Part shown: in pieces, positions 19,274 to 28,446 of the stretch
Position numbering within the stretch: position 1 is the stretch's first letter
Layout of the letters: every line of letters begins with the position of its first letter
NCBI RefSeq assembly: GCF_035918395.1
Contig: NZ_CP142362.1
Coordinates: 1,153,501 to 1,217,500 of the forward strand
DNA from: Mycolicibacterium sp. ND9-15
GTDB lineage: Bacteria; Actinomycetota; Actinomycetes; Mycobacteriales; Mycobacteriaceae
Reading direction: 5' to 3'
Length of the DNA: 64,000 bases
The notes under the pieces: generated by a model
Seen by the model: the letters and a program-made list of their open reading frames with translations, nothing else
Database searches by the model: none
What the model was told of the DNA's origin: nothing
Position numbers and translations under genes: made by a program

Positions 19274-19332
19274 CCGAGCGCTCAACCTGGTACAGAATTG
19301 AGCGCCGAAACCGTACCTGGGTGAGCGCTCGG
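19274..19332. repeat. Nested stem-loop downstream of the sufE-like gene
   Basis: An outer inverted repeat CCGAGCGCTCAACCTGGTAC / GTACCTGGGTGAGCGCTCGG (about 18 of 20 pairing) encloses TTGAGCGC, which can alternatively pair with GCGCTCAA of the left arm. It lies just after a stop codon and could be a terminator or a switchable RNA element. It is related in style, but not in sequence, to the TTTCGGTGCGC palindromes. Confidence 0.6.
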
Positions 19333-19344
19333 CCAATCGGGCAA

Positions 19345-19464
19345 TCACCGCCAGGGCGTGCGCTTCGGCGGTTCCAGCGTGGAAAAGTTCTGCGGCGGAG
19401 AGGCCAAATTGCCCGCGCCACCGCTGACAATCGCCACCCGGCCGTCGAGGAGGCGCATGGCCAT
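19345..19464 (-). pseudogene. Possible remnant of a short-chain dehydrogenase N-terminus
   Basis: The frame from ATG 19464 reads MRLLDGRVAIVSGGAGN near its start, which is the first beta strand and glycine loop of an SDR, then loses the family pattern and stops after 39 codons. No Shine-Dalgarno is present. I read it as a decayed fragment; a chance match is possible because only about 15 residues look family-like. The rest of the 309-base gap before accA3 holds the hairpin at 19274-19332 and, presumably, the accA3 promoter. Confidence 0.3.
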
Positions 19465-19523
19465 GCCAGCTAGCCGTGCGGCTATCCAGGGTCAATTGCC
19501 GTGGCCAGCGCGTGGGCGCATAA

Positions 19524-21382
<1,859 letters not shown>

Positions 21383-21383
<1 letters not shown>

Positions 21384-21430
21384 GTTCGGTGCGCAAACGG
21401 TCGCTGAGCGAACGCTAGCGCACCGAAATC
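21383..21430. repeat. Dispersed palindromic element, copy 3
   Basis: The arms AGTTCGGTGCGC and GCGCACCGAAATC, with an inner AACGGTCGCT / AGCGAACGCT pair. It begins on the last base of the accA3 stop codon and ends 2 bases before the next gene. Confidence 0.75.
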
Positions 21431-21432
21431 GC

Positions 21433-21762
21433 ATGGAGCCGGTCGAAATCAATGCAGGCGCCTGGTATCTGCGCCCGCCCCGTGACGACGAACTCATCGA
21501 CGACCGCCCAGCGCTGGCGGCCATGGGTGAGACCGACCCCGGATACGTCCCGCGCTGCCGCGCCCTCTGGGCTTCCGACAACGGGTACACCTGGGCGGTA
21601 TGCGAACCGACCACCGGCGAGATGCTCGCGGAGATCACGCTCGATCCTCGGACAGCGTTGCTGCGCAGCCGATTTCGCGAAGGGTACGCCGACGCGGCGG
21701 ACATCGCCGAGCAGTCGCTGCGCCGGTTCGCCGCGGCGGCGCTCGGGATCACCGTCGCCTGA
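21433..21762 (+). CDS. Conserved hypothetical protein, GNAT-like N-terminal fold
   Basis: A 109-residue protein not confidently assigned. WYLRPPRDDELIDDRPALAA and YTWAVCEPTTGEMLAEITLD resemble the first strands of GNAT acetyltransferases or their degenerate mycobacterial relatives, but the acetyl-CoA pyrophosphate loop (R/QxxGxG/A) is not visible, so catalytic activity is doubtful. The ATG lies directly after a palindrome. It converges on the nucleotidyltransferase gene at 21780. Confidence 0.65.
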   Translation: MEPVEINAGAWYLRPPRDDELIDDRPALAAMGETDPGYVPRCRALWASDNGYTWAVCEPTTGEMLAEITLDPRTALLRSRFREGYADAADIAEQSLRRFAAAALGITVA

Positions 21763-21779
21763 TTGCCGGCTCGCCGGCG

Positions 21780-22316
21780 TCACCTGACGTCGACGTCGCG
21801 CCCGGTCGCCAGATCGGCGCAATCCACGGCGACGACGTCGTCGCGCCCGGCCAGGAACGACCGTGCGCCCTCGTCGCCGCGCGCCTGCTGCAGCAACGCG
21901 GTCCAGTGCCGGCGCGCGATCACCACCGGGTGGCCGGGCGCCGTCGCGTAGCGAGCGCGCGCAACGCCGGAAATCGACGAGACAGCCGCGGCGATCACAC
22001 GGCGCACCACGTCGGCACCGATGTCCGGGGTGTCGACCGTGTGCAGCACGGCGTAGTCGGCATCCACCGCCGACAGGCCGGCCCGCAGCGAGGCCGACAA
22101 CCCATCGGCCCAGGCCTCGGCCACGACGGCGCGCGCGGGCGGCGGCACCTCGACGATCGCGGCTCCCAGCACCACCACCACGTCATCGCACCCGCCTCCG
22201 TGCAGCGCATCGACCGCTCTATTGAGCCATTCACCCTGCACGGCAAGTACTTTGGGCATCCCATACCGGATGCCCGCACCCGCGGCCAGCAATACGCCGG
22301 CGACCTTCGGCGGCAT
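21780..22316 (-). CDS. MobA/MocA-like nucleotidyltransferase
   Basis: A 178-residue NTP-transferase. The N-terminal GVLLAAGAGIRYGMPKVL is the nucleotide-binding loop (LAAGxGxRxGxPK), and HTVDTPDIGADVV holds the metal-binding Asp. Relatives cytidylylate or guanylylate molybdopterin or attach nucleotides to sugar alcohols; the substrate here is unknown and no molybdenum genes lie nearby. The ATG is at 22316. The 272 bases upstream, up to the STAS gene, contain no recognisable gene. Confidence 0.8.
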   Translation of the reverse strand: MPPKVAGVLLAAGAGIRYGMPKVLAVQGEWLNRAVDALHGGGCDDVVVVLGAAIVEVPPPARAVVAEAWADGLSASLRAGLSAVDADYAVLHTVDTPDIGADVVRRVIAAAVSSISGVARARYATAPGHPVVIARRHWTALLQQARGDEGARSFLAGRDDVVAVDCADLATGRDVDVR

Positions 22317-22588
22317 GGCACAAGTGTGCGACCCTGCTCGAGCGTGCGCAAAGTGCTGCGGTTTTGCGGCGTGTCGCGCGACGGACGCGCACGCTCGCGC
22401 AGGTTGCGATTGCCCGTGATCGTGAAACAGCGTAGGGTTCAGTACAGGTTGAGTTCACAGCCGATTGGAACGTCAGCGACGTGCAGGGCAGAACCACCGC
22501 CACTGCTGCGAAGGCTTTGAACACGCAGGGCCCCAAATTTTGACGTGAACCACAGTACGAATGTCGCATTCACTGATGGAGTCACCCG

Positions 22589-23062
22589 ATGTCTATTACC
22601 CGTTCTTCACCCATCCACGAGGCCCCACCCGTCGAGCGCCGCGACTGCCACACCGCGCATTTCGCGACCCGCTGGGTGCAACCGGACACCGCGATCGTCA
22701 CCGCAGACGGCGAGATCGACGCCGCGAACGCCAGGGAGTTCGTCGAATACGCGCTGCGCCATGCCGCCCAGCTCGACCGCCTCGTGATCGACTTGTCAGG
22801 AGTCGACTTCTTCGGCACCGCAGGATTTTCCGCGCTACACACTCTCAACGTGCGCAGCGCCGGTGACAACATCGACTGGGCCATGCTGCCCAGCAGATCG
22901 GTGAGCCGGCTGCTGCGCATCTGCGATCCCGATGCCACGTTGCCGGTCTGCGACAGGATTGAGACGGCGCTCTCGGCCGCACAGAGCAGGCGGCCGCTAC
23001 CGCAGCTGGTCCCGGAGTCGCGTCAACGATTTGGCGAGCAGACGCGACACGTGCATCTGTGA
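22589..23062 (+). CDS. STAS-domain anti-anti-sigma-type protein
   Basis: A 157-residue single STAS domain protein. LVIDLSGVDFFGTAGFSALHTL is the phosphorylatable loop (usually DSxG/A in SpoIIAA); a Thr replaces the usual Ser (GTAG). Such proteins bind an RsbW-type kinase when unphosphorylated and thereby free the sigma factor. Its position, convergent with sigF and overlapping it by 66 bases, makes the SigF-RsbW pair a likely target (inference). It is not the RsfA or RsfB locus of M. tuberculosis as I recall it. Confidence 0.8.
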   Translation: MSITRSSPIHEAPPVERRDCHTAHFATRWVQPDTAIVTADGEIDAANAREFVEYALRHAAQLDRLVIDLSGVDFFGTAGFSALHTLNVRSAGDNIDWAMLPSRSVSRLLRICDPDATLPVCDRIETALSAAQSRRPLPQLVPESRQRFGEQTRHVHL

Positions 23063-23785
23063 GATGCCGACGCGCTCGGCAATCTGCGTCTGGGTGAGGG
23101 ATTCGAAGAAGCGCAGCAGCAACACGGTGCGTTCGCGCTCCGGCAGCGCGGCTAGCAACGGCCGCAACGCTTCCCGGTTCTCGATCTGATCAAGGCCGAG
23201 ATCGACGTCGCCCAGTGTGTCGGCGATCGCCGGGGCGTCCTCGGTTCCGCTGCCACCGCTGTCGATCGACAGCGTGTTGTAGGAGCTGCCGGCCACCAGG
23301 CCCTCGACGACCTCGTCGCGGTCCATGTCCAGCTCGGCGGCCAGCTCAGATGCCGTGGGGGCGCGGCCCAGCCGCTGCGACAATTCCGCGGTGGCGGCGC
23401 CGAGTCGCAGATGCAGCTCCTTGAGCCGCCGCGGTACCTTGACCGACCAGCTGTTGTCGCGGAAGTGCCGTCGAACTTCACCCATGATGGTCGGCACCGC
23501 GAACGAGACGAAGTCGGAACCCGCCTCGACGTCGAAGCGGATCACCGCGTTCACCAGGCCGACGCGGGCCACCTGGACGAGGTCCTCACGCGGCTCGCCG
23601 CGCCCGTCGAAGCGACGGGCGATGTGGTCGGCCAGGGGCAGGCAGCGCTCGACGATGCGGTCCCGCTGCCGCTGGAAGCTGGGCGAGGCCTCCGGCACGT
23701 CCTTCAACTCGCGGAACATGTCGGCGACATCCGCGTACTCAGAGTTCGAACGCGACGACGAACCCTGTGACGTCGACGGCGTCAC
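22997..23785 (-). CDS. sigF: Stress/stationary-phase sigma factor SigF
   Basis: A 262-residue group 3 sigma factor. Region 2 has LVQVARVGLVNAVIRFD and FAVPTIMGEVRRHFRD; region 4 has LPERERTVLLLRFFESLTQTQIAERVGISQMHVSRLL. The first 20 residues are Ser-rich and variable. It controls stress, pigment and envelope genes through GTTT-N15/17-GGGTA promoters, several of which are present in this window. The GTG start overlaps the rsbW stop by four bases (GTGA), so anti-sigma and sigma factor are coupled. Confidence 0.96.
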   Translation of the reverse strand: MTPSTSQGSSSRSNSEYADVADMFRELKDVPEASPSFQRQRDRIVERCLPLADHIARRFDGRGEPREDLVQVARVGLVNAVIRFDVEAGSDFVSFAVPTIMGEVRRHFRDNSWSVKVPRRLKELHLRLGAATAELSQRLGRAPTASELAAELDMDRDEVVEGLVAGSSYNTLSIDSGGSGTEDAPAIADTLGDVDLGLDQIENREALRPLLAALPERERTVLLLRFFESLTQTQIAERVGISQMHVSRLLAKSLTRLRDQLR

Positions 23786-24225
23786 TGCAGTGTCGCTCGT
23801 CTCGTTGTCATGGAGATCCCGAACACCTGCGCGTCCTCGGGGCCTTGGCCGTTCCGGAACGTCTTGACTTCATCGGTCAGCGAGCTCAGCACGTGCCAGC
23901 TGAAGCTGCCCGGGGCCAGGATGTCGGAACTCTTGCAGGTGGTCGACGCTTTGATGACGACGGCATCCTCACGCGGGTCGATGACGAGCAGCAGCACGGA
24001 ATCGGGCACCGCGGACCGGATCAGCCTGGTACAGGCTTCGTCGACTGCGAGCCGCAGGTCGGCCACGGCATCGAAGTCCAAGTCCTCGAACGTGGCTACC
24101 GCGGCGACAAGGGTACGCAGCACCGCAAGGTTCTCGAGCTCGGCAGCGACCCGGAGTTCCACAGACCGTCCGCCGTGCCCGTCCCCGTTGTTCTTGTTGG
24201 CAGCGGTATTGGCAATGTCGGCCAT
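23782..24225 (-). CDS. rsbW: RsbW (UsfX), anti-SigF factor
   Basis: A 147-residue HATPase-type anti-sigma factor that holds SigF inactive. The helix RLAVDEACTRLIRSA is the N-box region, with the usual Asn replaced as in M. tuberculosis UsfX; DILAPGSFSWHVLSSLTDEV covers the ATP-lid area. The ATG at 24225 has GGGAGG upstream; the open frame extends further, but through a promoter-like sequence. No chaB gene precedes it, unlike what I recall for M. smegmatis. Confidence 0.94.
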   Translation of the reverse strand: MADIANTAANKNNGDGHGGRSVELRVAAELENLAVLRTLVAAVATFEDLDFDAVADLRLAVDEACTRLIRSAVPDSVLLLVIDPREDAVVIKASTTCKSSDILAPGSFSWHVLSSLTDEVKTFRNGQGPEDAQVFGISMTTRRATLQ

Positions 24226-24253
24226 TTGACCTCCCGGCAATATCGAAGCGAGA

Positions 24254-24280
24254 TTACCCCAGCTCGAGTCCCGGCTAATC
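24254..24280 (-). promoter_or_regulatory. Weak SigF-type promoter near rsbW
   Basis: GATT-N17-GGGTAA on the minus strand, with the -10 about 30 bases before the rsbW ATG. The -35 has one mismatch to GTTT. Confidence 0.4.
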
Positions 24281-24311
24281 ACGAGTACTCCGGCGCCCCG
24301 TCACCGATGAC

Positions 24312-24336
24312 GTGTGACACACACCGATGCGGGTAT
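24312..24336 (+). promoter_or_regulatory. Candidate SigF promoter reading toward topoisomerase IB
   Basis: GTGT-N15-GGGTAT, one mismatch in the -35. It would start a message about 145 bases upstream of the topoisomerase ATG. Confidence 0.4.
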
Positions 24337-24460
24337 TAAGCCGATCATGGAGCTGTCTCGACCGCGGATGCACCCCGCCCCGACAATGCGGCGAACCCGC
24401 CTGTGACGCGTGGCGTTCCGATGGCGCGATCCAGCCAGAGTTCTCCATGGTGGGGTCTTG

Positions 24461-24487
24461 ATACCCCCCTCTACGCGGAGGTCAAAC
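24461..24487 (-). promoter_or_regulatory. SigF promoter (GTTT-N17-GGGTAT) for rsbW-sigF
   Basis: A perfect match to the mycobacterial SigF consensus, pointing at rsbW-sigF with a leader of about 225 bases. Its -35 ends one base before the topoisomerase IB ATG and the promoter covers that gene's ribosome-binding site (GGAGG), so the two genes share one regulatory segment. It implies SigF autoregulation. Confidence 0.6.
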
Positions 24488-25507
24488 ATGCGACTTCGTC
24501 GTAGCGTCGTCACCGGCCCCGGCCTGCGGCGGGTCCGTCGCGGTCGTGGGTTCTCCTATCAGAGTCCCGACGGCACGCCGGTCACCGACCAGCCGACGCT
24601 GCAACGCATCAACGACCTGGTGATTCCGCCGGCATGGAAGAAGGTCTGGATCTGCCCGCATCCCAACGGCCACATCCAGGCGGTCGGTACCGACGCCGCG
24701 GGTCGGCGCCAGTACCTGTACCACCAGAGGTGGCAGGAGGAGCGCAACGAGGAGAAGTTCGACCGGGTGCTGGAGATGTCGGCCGCGCTGCCCGAGATGC
24801 GGCGCCGCGTCGCGGCGGACCTGCAGAGCCGCGGGCTGACCCGAGACCGCGTGCTCGCGCTCGCGCTGCACTTGGCGGACCTCGGATACTTCCGCGTCGG
24901 CTCCGAGCAGTACGCCGAGGAGAACAATTCGTACGGGATCGCGACACTGCTCTGCGAGCATGTCACGCTGCAGCGCAACGCCATCGAGTTCGACTTCCCC
25001 GCCAAAAGCGGCGTGCAATGGACACTGACGATCGACGAGCCCGAAGCGGTCCGCTCGGTGCGGGCGCTGATGCGGCGTCCGGAGCGCACGGAGCGATTGC
25101 TGGTGTGCCGCAACGGATCCGGTTGGGTCGACATCCACGCCGATGACCTCAACACCAGGTTCAAAGAGCTCGTCGGCGACGAGTACTCGGTCAAGGACCT
25201 GCGCACCTGGCACGGCACGGTGCTGGCGGCCACGGCGTTCGTCGACGCCGACCCACCGGTCAACAAGACCGTGATCAAGCGGGTCGAGTCCGCGGTGATG
25301 AAGGAGGTCGCCGAGGAACTGGGCAACACCCCCGCGGTGGCCCGCAGCTCGTACGTCGATCCGCGGGTCGTACGGGCCTATGAGTCCGAGCTCACGATCT
25401 CGACCGCGGCCCGGCGCGCCGCGCGGGCGAAAACGCTCGCCGAACGTCGGGAGGTGCTCGACCGCAGCACCGCGCGCCTCATCCGCAAGGTCGGCAAAAG
25501 TCAGTAG
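24488..25507 (+). CDS. DNA topoisomerase IB, poxvirus type
   Basis: A 339-residue eukaryal/poxvirus-type topoisomerase IB that relaxes supercoils through a 3'-phosphotyrosine link. The N-terminal beta domain has DLVIPPAWKKVWICPHPNGH; the catalytic domain has RRQYLYHQRW, GYFRVGSEQYAEENNSYG, KDLRTWHGT with the catalytic His, and the nucleophile Tyr most likely in RSSYVDPRV. The ATG at 24488 has GCGGAGGTC upstream; the frame is open further upstream but without homology. The gene ends 7 bases inside the convergent ugd gene. Confidence 0.94.
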   Translation: MRLRRSVVTGPGLRRVRRGRGFSYQSPDGTPVTDQPTLQRINDLVIPPAWKKVWICPHPNGHIQAVGTDAAGRRQYLYHQRWQEERNEEKFDRVLEMSAALPEMRRRVAADLQSRGLTRDRVLALALHLADLGYFRVGSEQYAEENNSYGIATLLCEHVTLQRNAIEFDFPAKSGVQWTLTIDEPEAVRSVRALMRRPERTERLLVCRNGSGWVDIHADDLNTRFKELVGDEYSVKDLRTWHGTVLAATAFVDADPPVNKTVIKRVESAVMKEVAEELGNTPAVARSSYVDPRVVRAYESELTISTAARRAARAKTLAERREVLDRSTARLIRKVGKSQ

Positions 25508-26799
25508 CCGCAAGCGGTTCCATTGCCCAGGTAGGTCAGGCCGAGCTCGGCGAGCCTTGACCCGTCGAGCAGGTTTCGGGTATCGACGACGACGGCTCCC
25601 GAGGCATCCTCGGCGATCAAGGACCAGTCGAGTTCGCGGAACTCCGGCCATTCGGTGAGCACGACGATGGCGTCGGCGTCCTTGGTGGCCAGGTACGGAT
25701 CGTCGACCGCAACGATCGATGAGGTCCGCAGTTGCGACTGATCCATCGTCGACAAGCGAGGGTCGTATCCGGTGACCTGGGCGCCGGCCCGGCTCAGGTC
25801 CGCGCAGACAGTGAGCGCCGGCGAGTCACGCAGATCGCTGGTACCGGCCTTGAACGTCAGACCCAGCGCGGTGATGCGGGCCCGTTCCAGGGGCGTGGCG
25901 ATGGCATGGCTCAGGCTCGACACGATGCGCGCCGACTGTGCGGCGTTCGTCGAGCGGGCGGACTCGATCTCGGGCAACCGCAGGCCGGCCTTGCGAGCGA
26001 TGTCCAGAATGGCGGCGGTGTCCTTCGGCAGGCAGGACCCGCCCCACCCCGGGCCGGGCTGCAGGAAGTGCGGGCCGATGCGCACGTCGGCGCCCATGCA
26101 GCGGATGACGTCGGCGATGTCGGCGCCCACCCGTGTGCACAGTTGCGCCAGCGAGTTGGCGTAGGAGATCTTCATCGCGAGAAAGGAATTGCTCGCGTAC
26201 TTCGCCAACTCGGCGCTCTCGGGGCTCATCGGGATGGTTTGCGCGTGGTTCCCGTACACCCGCGAGACCAGGTCGACCGCGGCAATGTCGTCGGATCCGA
26301 TCACGATGCGGTCCGGGTTGCGGAAATCGTAGACGGCGTGGCTCTCTCGCAGGAATTCCGGATTGGACACCGCCCGGATGCCGGCCCGCTGCACCCGCTT
26401 CGCGATCCGCCGGGTGGTGCCGACCGGCACGGTCGACTTGAGCACCAGTACCGAACCCGGCCGCAGCACCGCGCCGAGGCGCTCGACCGCACTGTCGATC
26501 GCGGACAGGTCCGCCGACCCGTCCGATCGGCTCGGTGTCGGGACGCAGACGAACACCGCGTCGCAGTCGGCCAAATCGTAGTAGTCGACGGTGAATTCCA
26601 GCTTCCCCGTATCCAGGCCGTGGCGCAGCAACTCAGCGAGCCCGGGTTCGTCCAGCAGGGGAACACCGTTGCGCAACTGGTCGACCCGCCCGGCGTCGAC
26701 ATCGGCGCATACCGTGTCGTGGCCGCGTTCGGCCAGACACACCGCTGTCGTGAGGCCGACGTAGCCCGCGCCGATCACCCCGGCTCGAATGGTGTTCAT
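25501..26799 (-). CDS. ugd: UDP-glucose 6-dehydrogenase
   Basis: A 432-residue NAD-dependent enzyme that oxidises UDP-glucose twice to UDP-glucuronate. It has the Rossmann motif GVIGAGYVGLTTAVCLAERG, KSTVPVGTT, NPEFLRE and the catalytic-Cys motif GPGWGGSCLPKD; GVKF-type GLTFKAGTSDLRDSP lies in the C-terminal domain. It is the last gene of the minus-strand glycan operon, overlapping the GT9 gene by ATGA. UDP-glucuronate can be used directly or decarboxylated by the UXS-like enzyme encoded first in the operon. Confidence 0.94.
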   Translation of the reverse strand: MNTIRAGVIGAGYVGLTTAVCLAERGHDTVCADVDAGRVDQLRNGVPLLDEPGLAELLRHGLDTGKLEFTVDYYDLADCDAVFVCVPTPSRSDGSADLSAIDSAVERLGAVLRPGSVLVLKSTVPVGTTRRIAKRVQRAGIRAVSNPEFLRESHAVYDFRNPDRIVIGSDDIAAVDLVSRVYGNHAQTIPMSPESAELAKYASNSFLAMKISYANSLAQLCTRVGADIADVIRCMGADVRIGPHFLQPGPGWGGSCLPKDTAAILDIARKAGLRLPEIESARSTNAAQSARIVSSLSHAIATPLERARITALGLTFKAGTSDLRDSPALTVCADLSRAGAQVTGYDPRLSTMDQSQLRTSSIVAVDDPYLATKDADAIVVLTEWPEFRELDWSLIAEDASGAVVVDTRNLLDGSRLAELGLTYLGNGTACGY

Positions 26800-27737
26800 G
26801 CACAGTCCTTCAGCAGGGCCTCGGTGGCGTCAAGCACCCGCCGAACCGTGATCAGCAGCAGCCCGCGGTGCGGGTGATCGGCGTGCGGGTCACCCTTGTC
26901 GCCGGCCCAGACCGCGATGTGCGGGCCGGAGCCCTTGGGGCCCCACCGATTGGGCGGTGTCGGGCCGAACAGCAACACAGACGGTGTGCCTGTCGCGGTA
27001 GCGATATGGCCGACCCCGGTGTCACCGCAGATCAGCAGCCGACAATCGCTGATCAGTGCGACGAGTTCGAGCAGACCGAGAGTGCCTGCCAAAACCCGTG
27101 ATTCGGGTAAGCCCGCGGCGGCGGCTACCGATCGGGCGAGCTCGACTTCGCTGTCGTCGCCCGTGATCACCACGTCGTGACCGCGAGCCTGGAGCGCGGC
27201 GGCGACCATGGCGAAGCGCTCCGGCGGCCAACGTCGCGCGGCGAATGCGGCACCCGGATGGATGACGATTACCGAAGGTCGCTGCGGGGGACCGGTTGGC
27301 CGCGGAATCGTCAGATCTTCCGGATCGCAGGTGATTCCGGCCCACTCGAGCAGGCCGCACCAGCGGTCGACTTCGTGAAGCTCGGCGCGCCACGGCGGAC
27401 CGGCGACGCCCGGATAGGCGGTGTGCCGGTGGCTGATCAGGGCGCGAGGCCGCAGACTGAGCAGGTCGGCGATGCTTTCCGGGCCACTGCCGTGCAGGTT
27501 CACCGCGAGCGCAGGTGGCTCGGTGCGGGCGACCAAACGACCCAGACCCGGCGTGGGGTCCACCTCGTCGACGGCACCGGAGAGCATCGCCAATTCCGCG
27601 TACCGATGCGGTGCGGCGAGCACGATGTGCGCATCGGGGTGGGCTCGCCGCAGTCCGCGCAGGGCCGGTACTCCGGTGAGCAGGTCGCCGAGGCCCAGCG
27701 CGCGCAGGACCACGACGGTGTCGCGTTGCGGGCTCAT
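26796..27737 (-). CDS. GT9 (heptosyltransferase-type) glycosyltransferase A
   Basis: A 313-residue GT9 family protein. It has [27 protein letters not shown] at the N-terminus (acceptor domain), VIHPGAAFAARRWPPERFA, and the C-terminal CGDTGVGHIATATGTPSVLLFGPT donor-binding motif. GT9 enzymes typically transfer heptose from ADP-heptose, which fits gmhA and hldE in the same operon. I use ATG 27737 because it overlaps the SDR stop by four bases, like the other junctions here; an upstream GTG is open. The exact acceptor is unknown. Confidence 0.88.
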   Translation of the reverse strand: MSPQRDTVVVLRALGLGDLLTGVPALRGLRRAHPDAHIVLAAPHRYAELAMLSGAVDEVDPTPGLGRLVARTEPPALAVNLHGSGPESIADLLSLRPRALISHRHTAYPGVAGPPWRAELHEVDRWCGLLEWAGITCDPEDLTIPRPTGPPQRPSVIVIHPGAAFAARRWPPERFAMVAAALQARGHDVVITGDDSEVELARSVAAAAGLPESRVLAGTLGLLELVALISDCRLLICGDTGVGHIATATGTPSVLLFGPTPPNRWGPKGSGPHIAVWAGDKGDPHADHPHRGLLLITVRRVLDATEALLKDCA

Positions 27738-28429
27738 GGCCACGAAGACTCCGTCGACGCGCACACCACGAGTTCGCGGACCTCACAGCCCGCCGGTTGC
27801 GACAGCGCGAACACCACGGTGTCGGCCACGTGTTCGGGACGGTTGAGCTTGGCGTCCTTCGGCGGCTTGTACTGCTCGTCGCGGCTGTCGAAGAAAGCTG
27901 TGTGCATACCACCCGGAATCAGTGTCGTCACACCCACCTCGCCCGCCAGTTCGGCCGCCAATGCGCGGGAGAACCCGACGACCCCGAACTTGGACGCGCA
28001 GTAAGCGGTGGCGTCGCTGACCGCCTTGATCCCCAACGTGGACGCGCAGGTGACGATCCGGCCCCGGGTGCTCTTCAAGTAGGGCAAGGCCGAGCGGATG
28101 ACCGCGGCCGTACCCAGCAGGTTGACGTGGATGACGCGTTCCCAGTCCTTGACCGCGACATCGTCGAGCTTGCCGCACACGTCGGTGCCTCCAGCGGTGA
28201 ACACGCCGTGGAGCTGGCCGCCGACCTGCTCGGCCAACCCACGCACCGCCACGTCGACGGCCTCGGTGTCGGCGAGATCGGCCCGCGCGAACGCCACCTG
28301 GCCGTTCCCGGGTTGCGGATCGTTGCGGTCGATCACGAGCGGAGTCCCACCCTGGCGGGCAACGGCTTCCACCGTTGCCGCACCGAGACCCGACGCGCCG
28401 CCGGTGATGATGATGTTGCCGAGAGCCAT
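27734..28429 (-). CDS. Short-chain dehydrogenase in the glycan operon
   Basis: A 231-residue classical SDR. It has IIITGGASGLGAATVEAVARQG for NAD(P), TAGGTDVCGK in place of NNAG, CASTLG with the catalytic Ser, and YCASKFGVVGF with Tyr and Lys. The substrate is unknown; it is not an HldD-type epimerase, which would be an extended SDR of about 310 residues. The ATG at 28429 has GGAAGGA well spaced; an ATG at 28450 overlapping hldE (ATGA) is the alternative and adds 7 residues. Confidence 0.85.
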   Translation of the reverse strand: MALGNIIITGGASGLGAATVEAVARQGGTPLVIDRNDPQPGNGQVAFARADLADTEAVDVAVRGLAEQVGGQLHGVFTAGGTDVCGKLDDVAVKDWERVIHVNLLGTAAVIRSALPYLKSTRGRIVTCASTLGIKAVSDATAYCASKFGVVGFSRALAAELAGEVGVTTLIPGGMHTAFFDSRDEQYKPPKDAKLNRPEHVADTVVFALSQPAGCEVRELVVCASTESSWP

Positions 28430-28446
28430 CTGCGATTCCTTCCGGT

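Noticed and set aside
24452..24467. GGGGTCTTGATACCCC palindrome as an operator
   Set aside because: Its right half is already explained as the -10 of the minus-strand SigF promoter; no evidence for a bound repressor.
27734..28429. SDR as the missing ADP-heptose epimerase HldD
   Set aside because: Classical SDR of 231 residues with SDR-type Ser-Tyr-Lys order, not the longer extended SDR expected of HldD.
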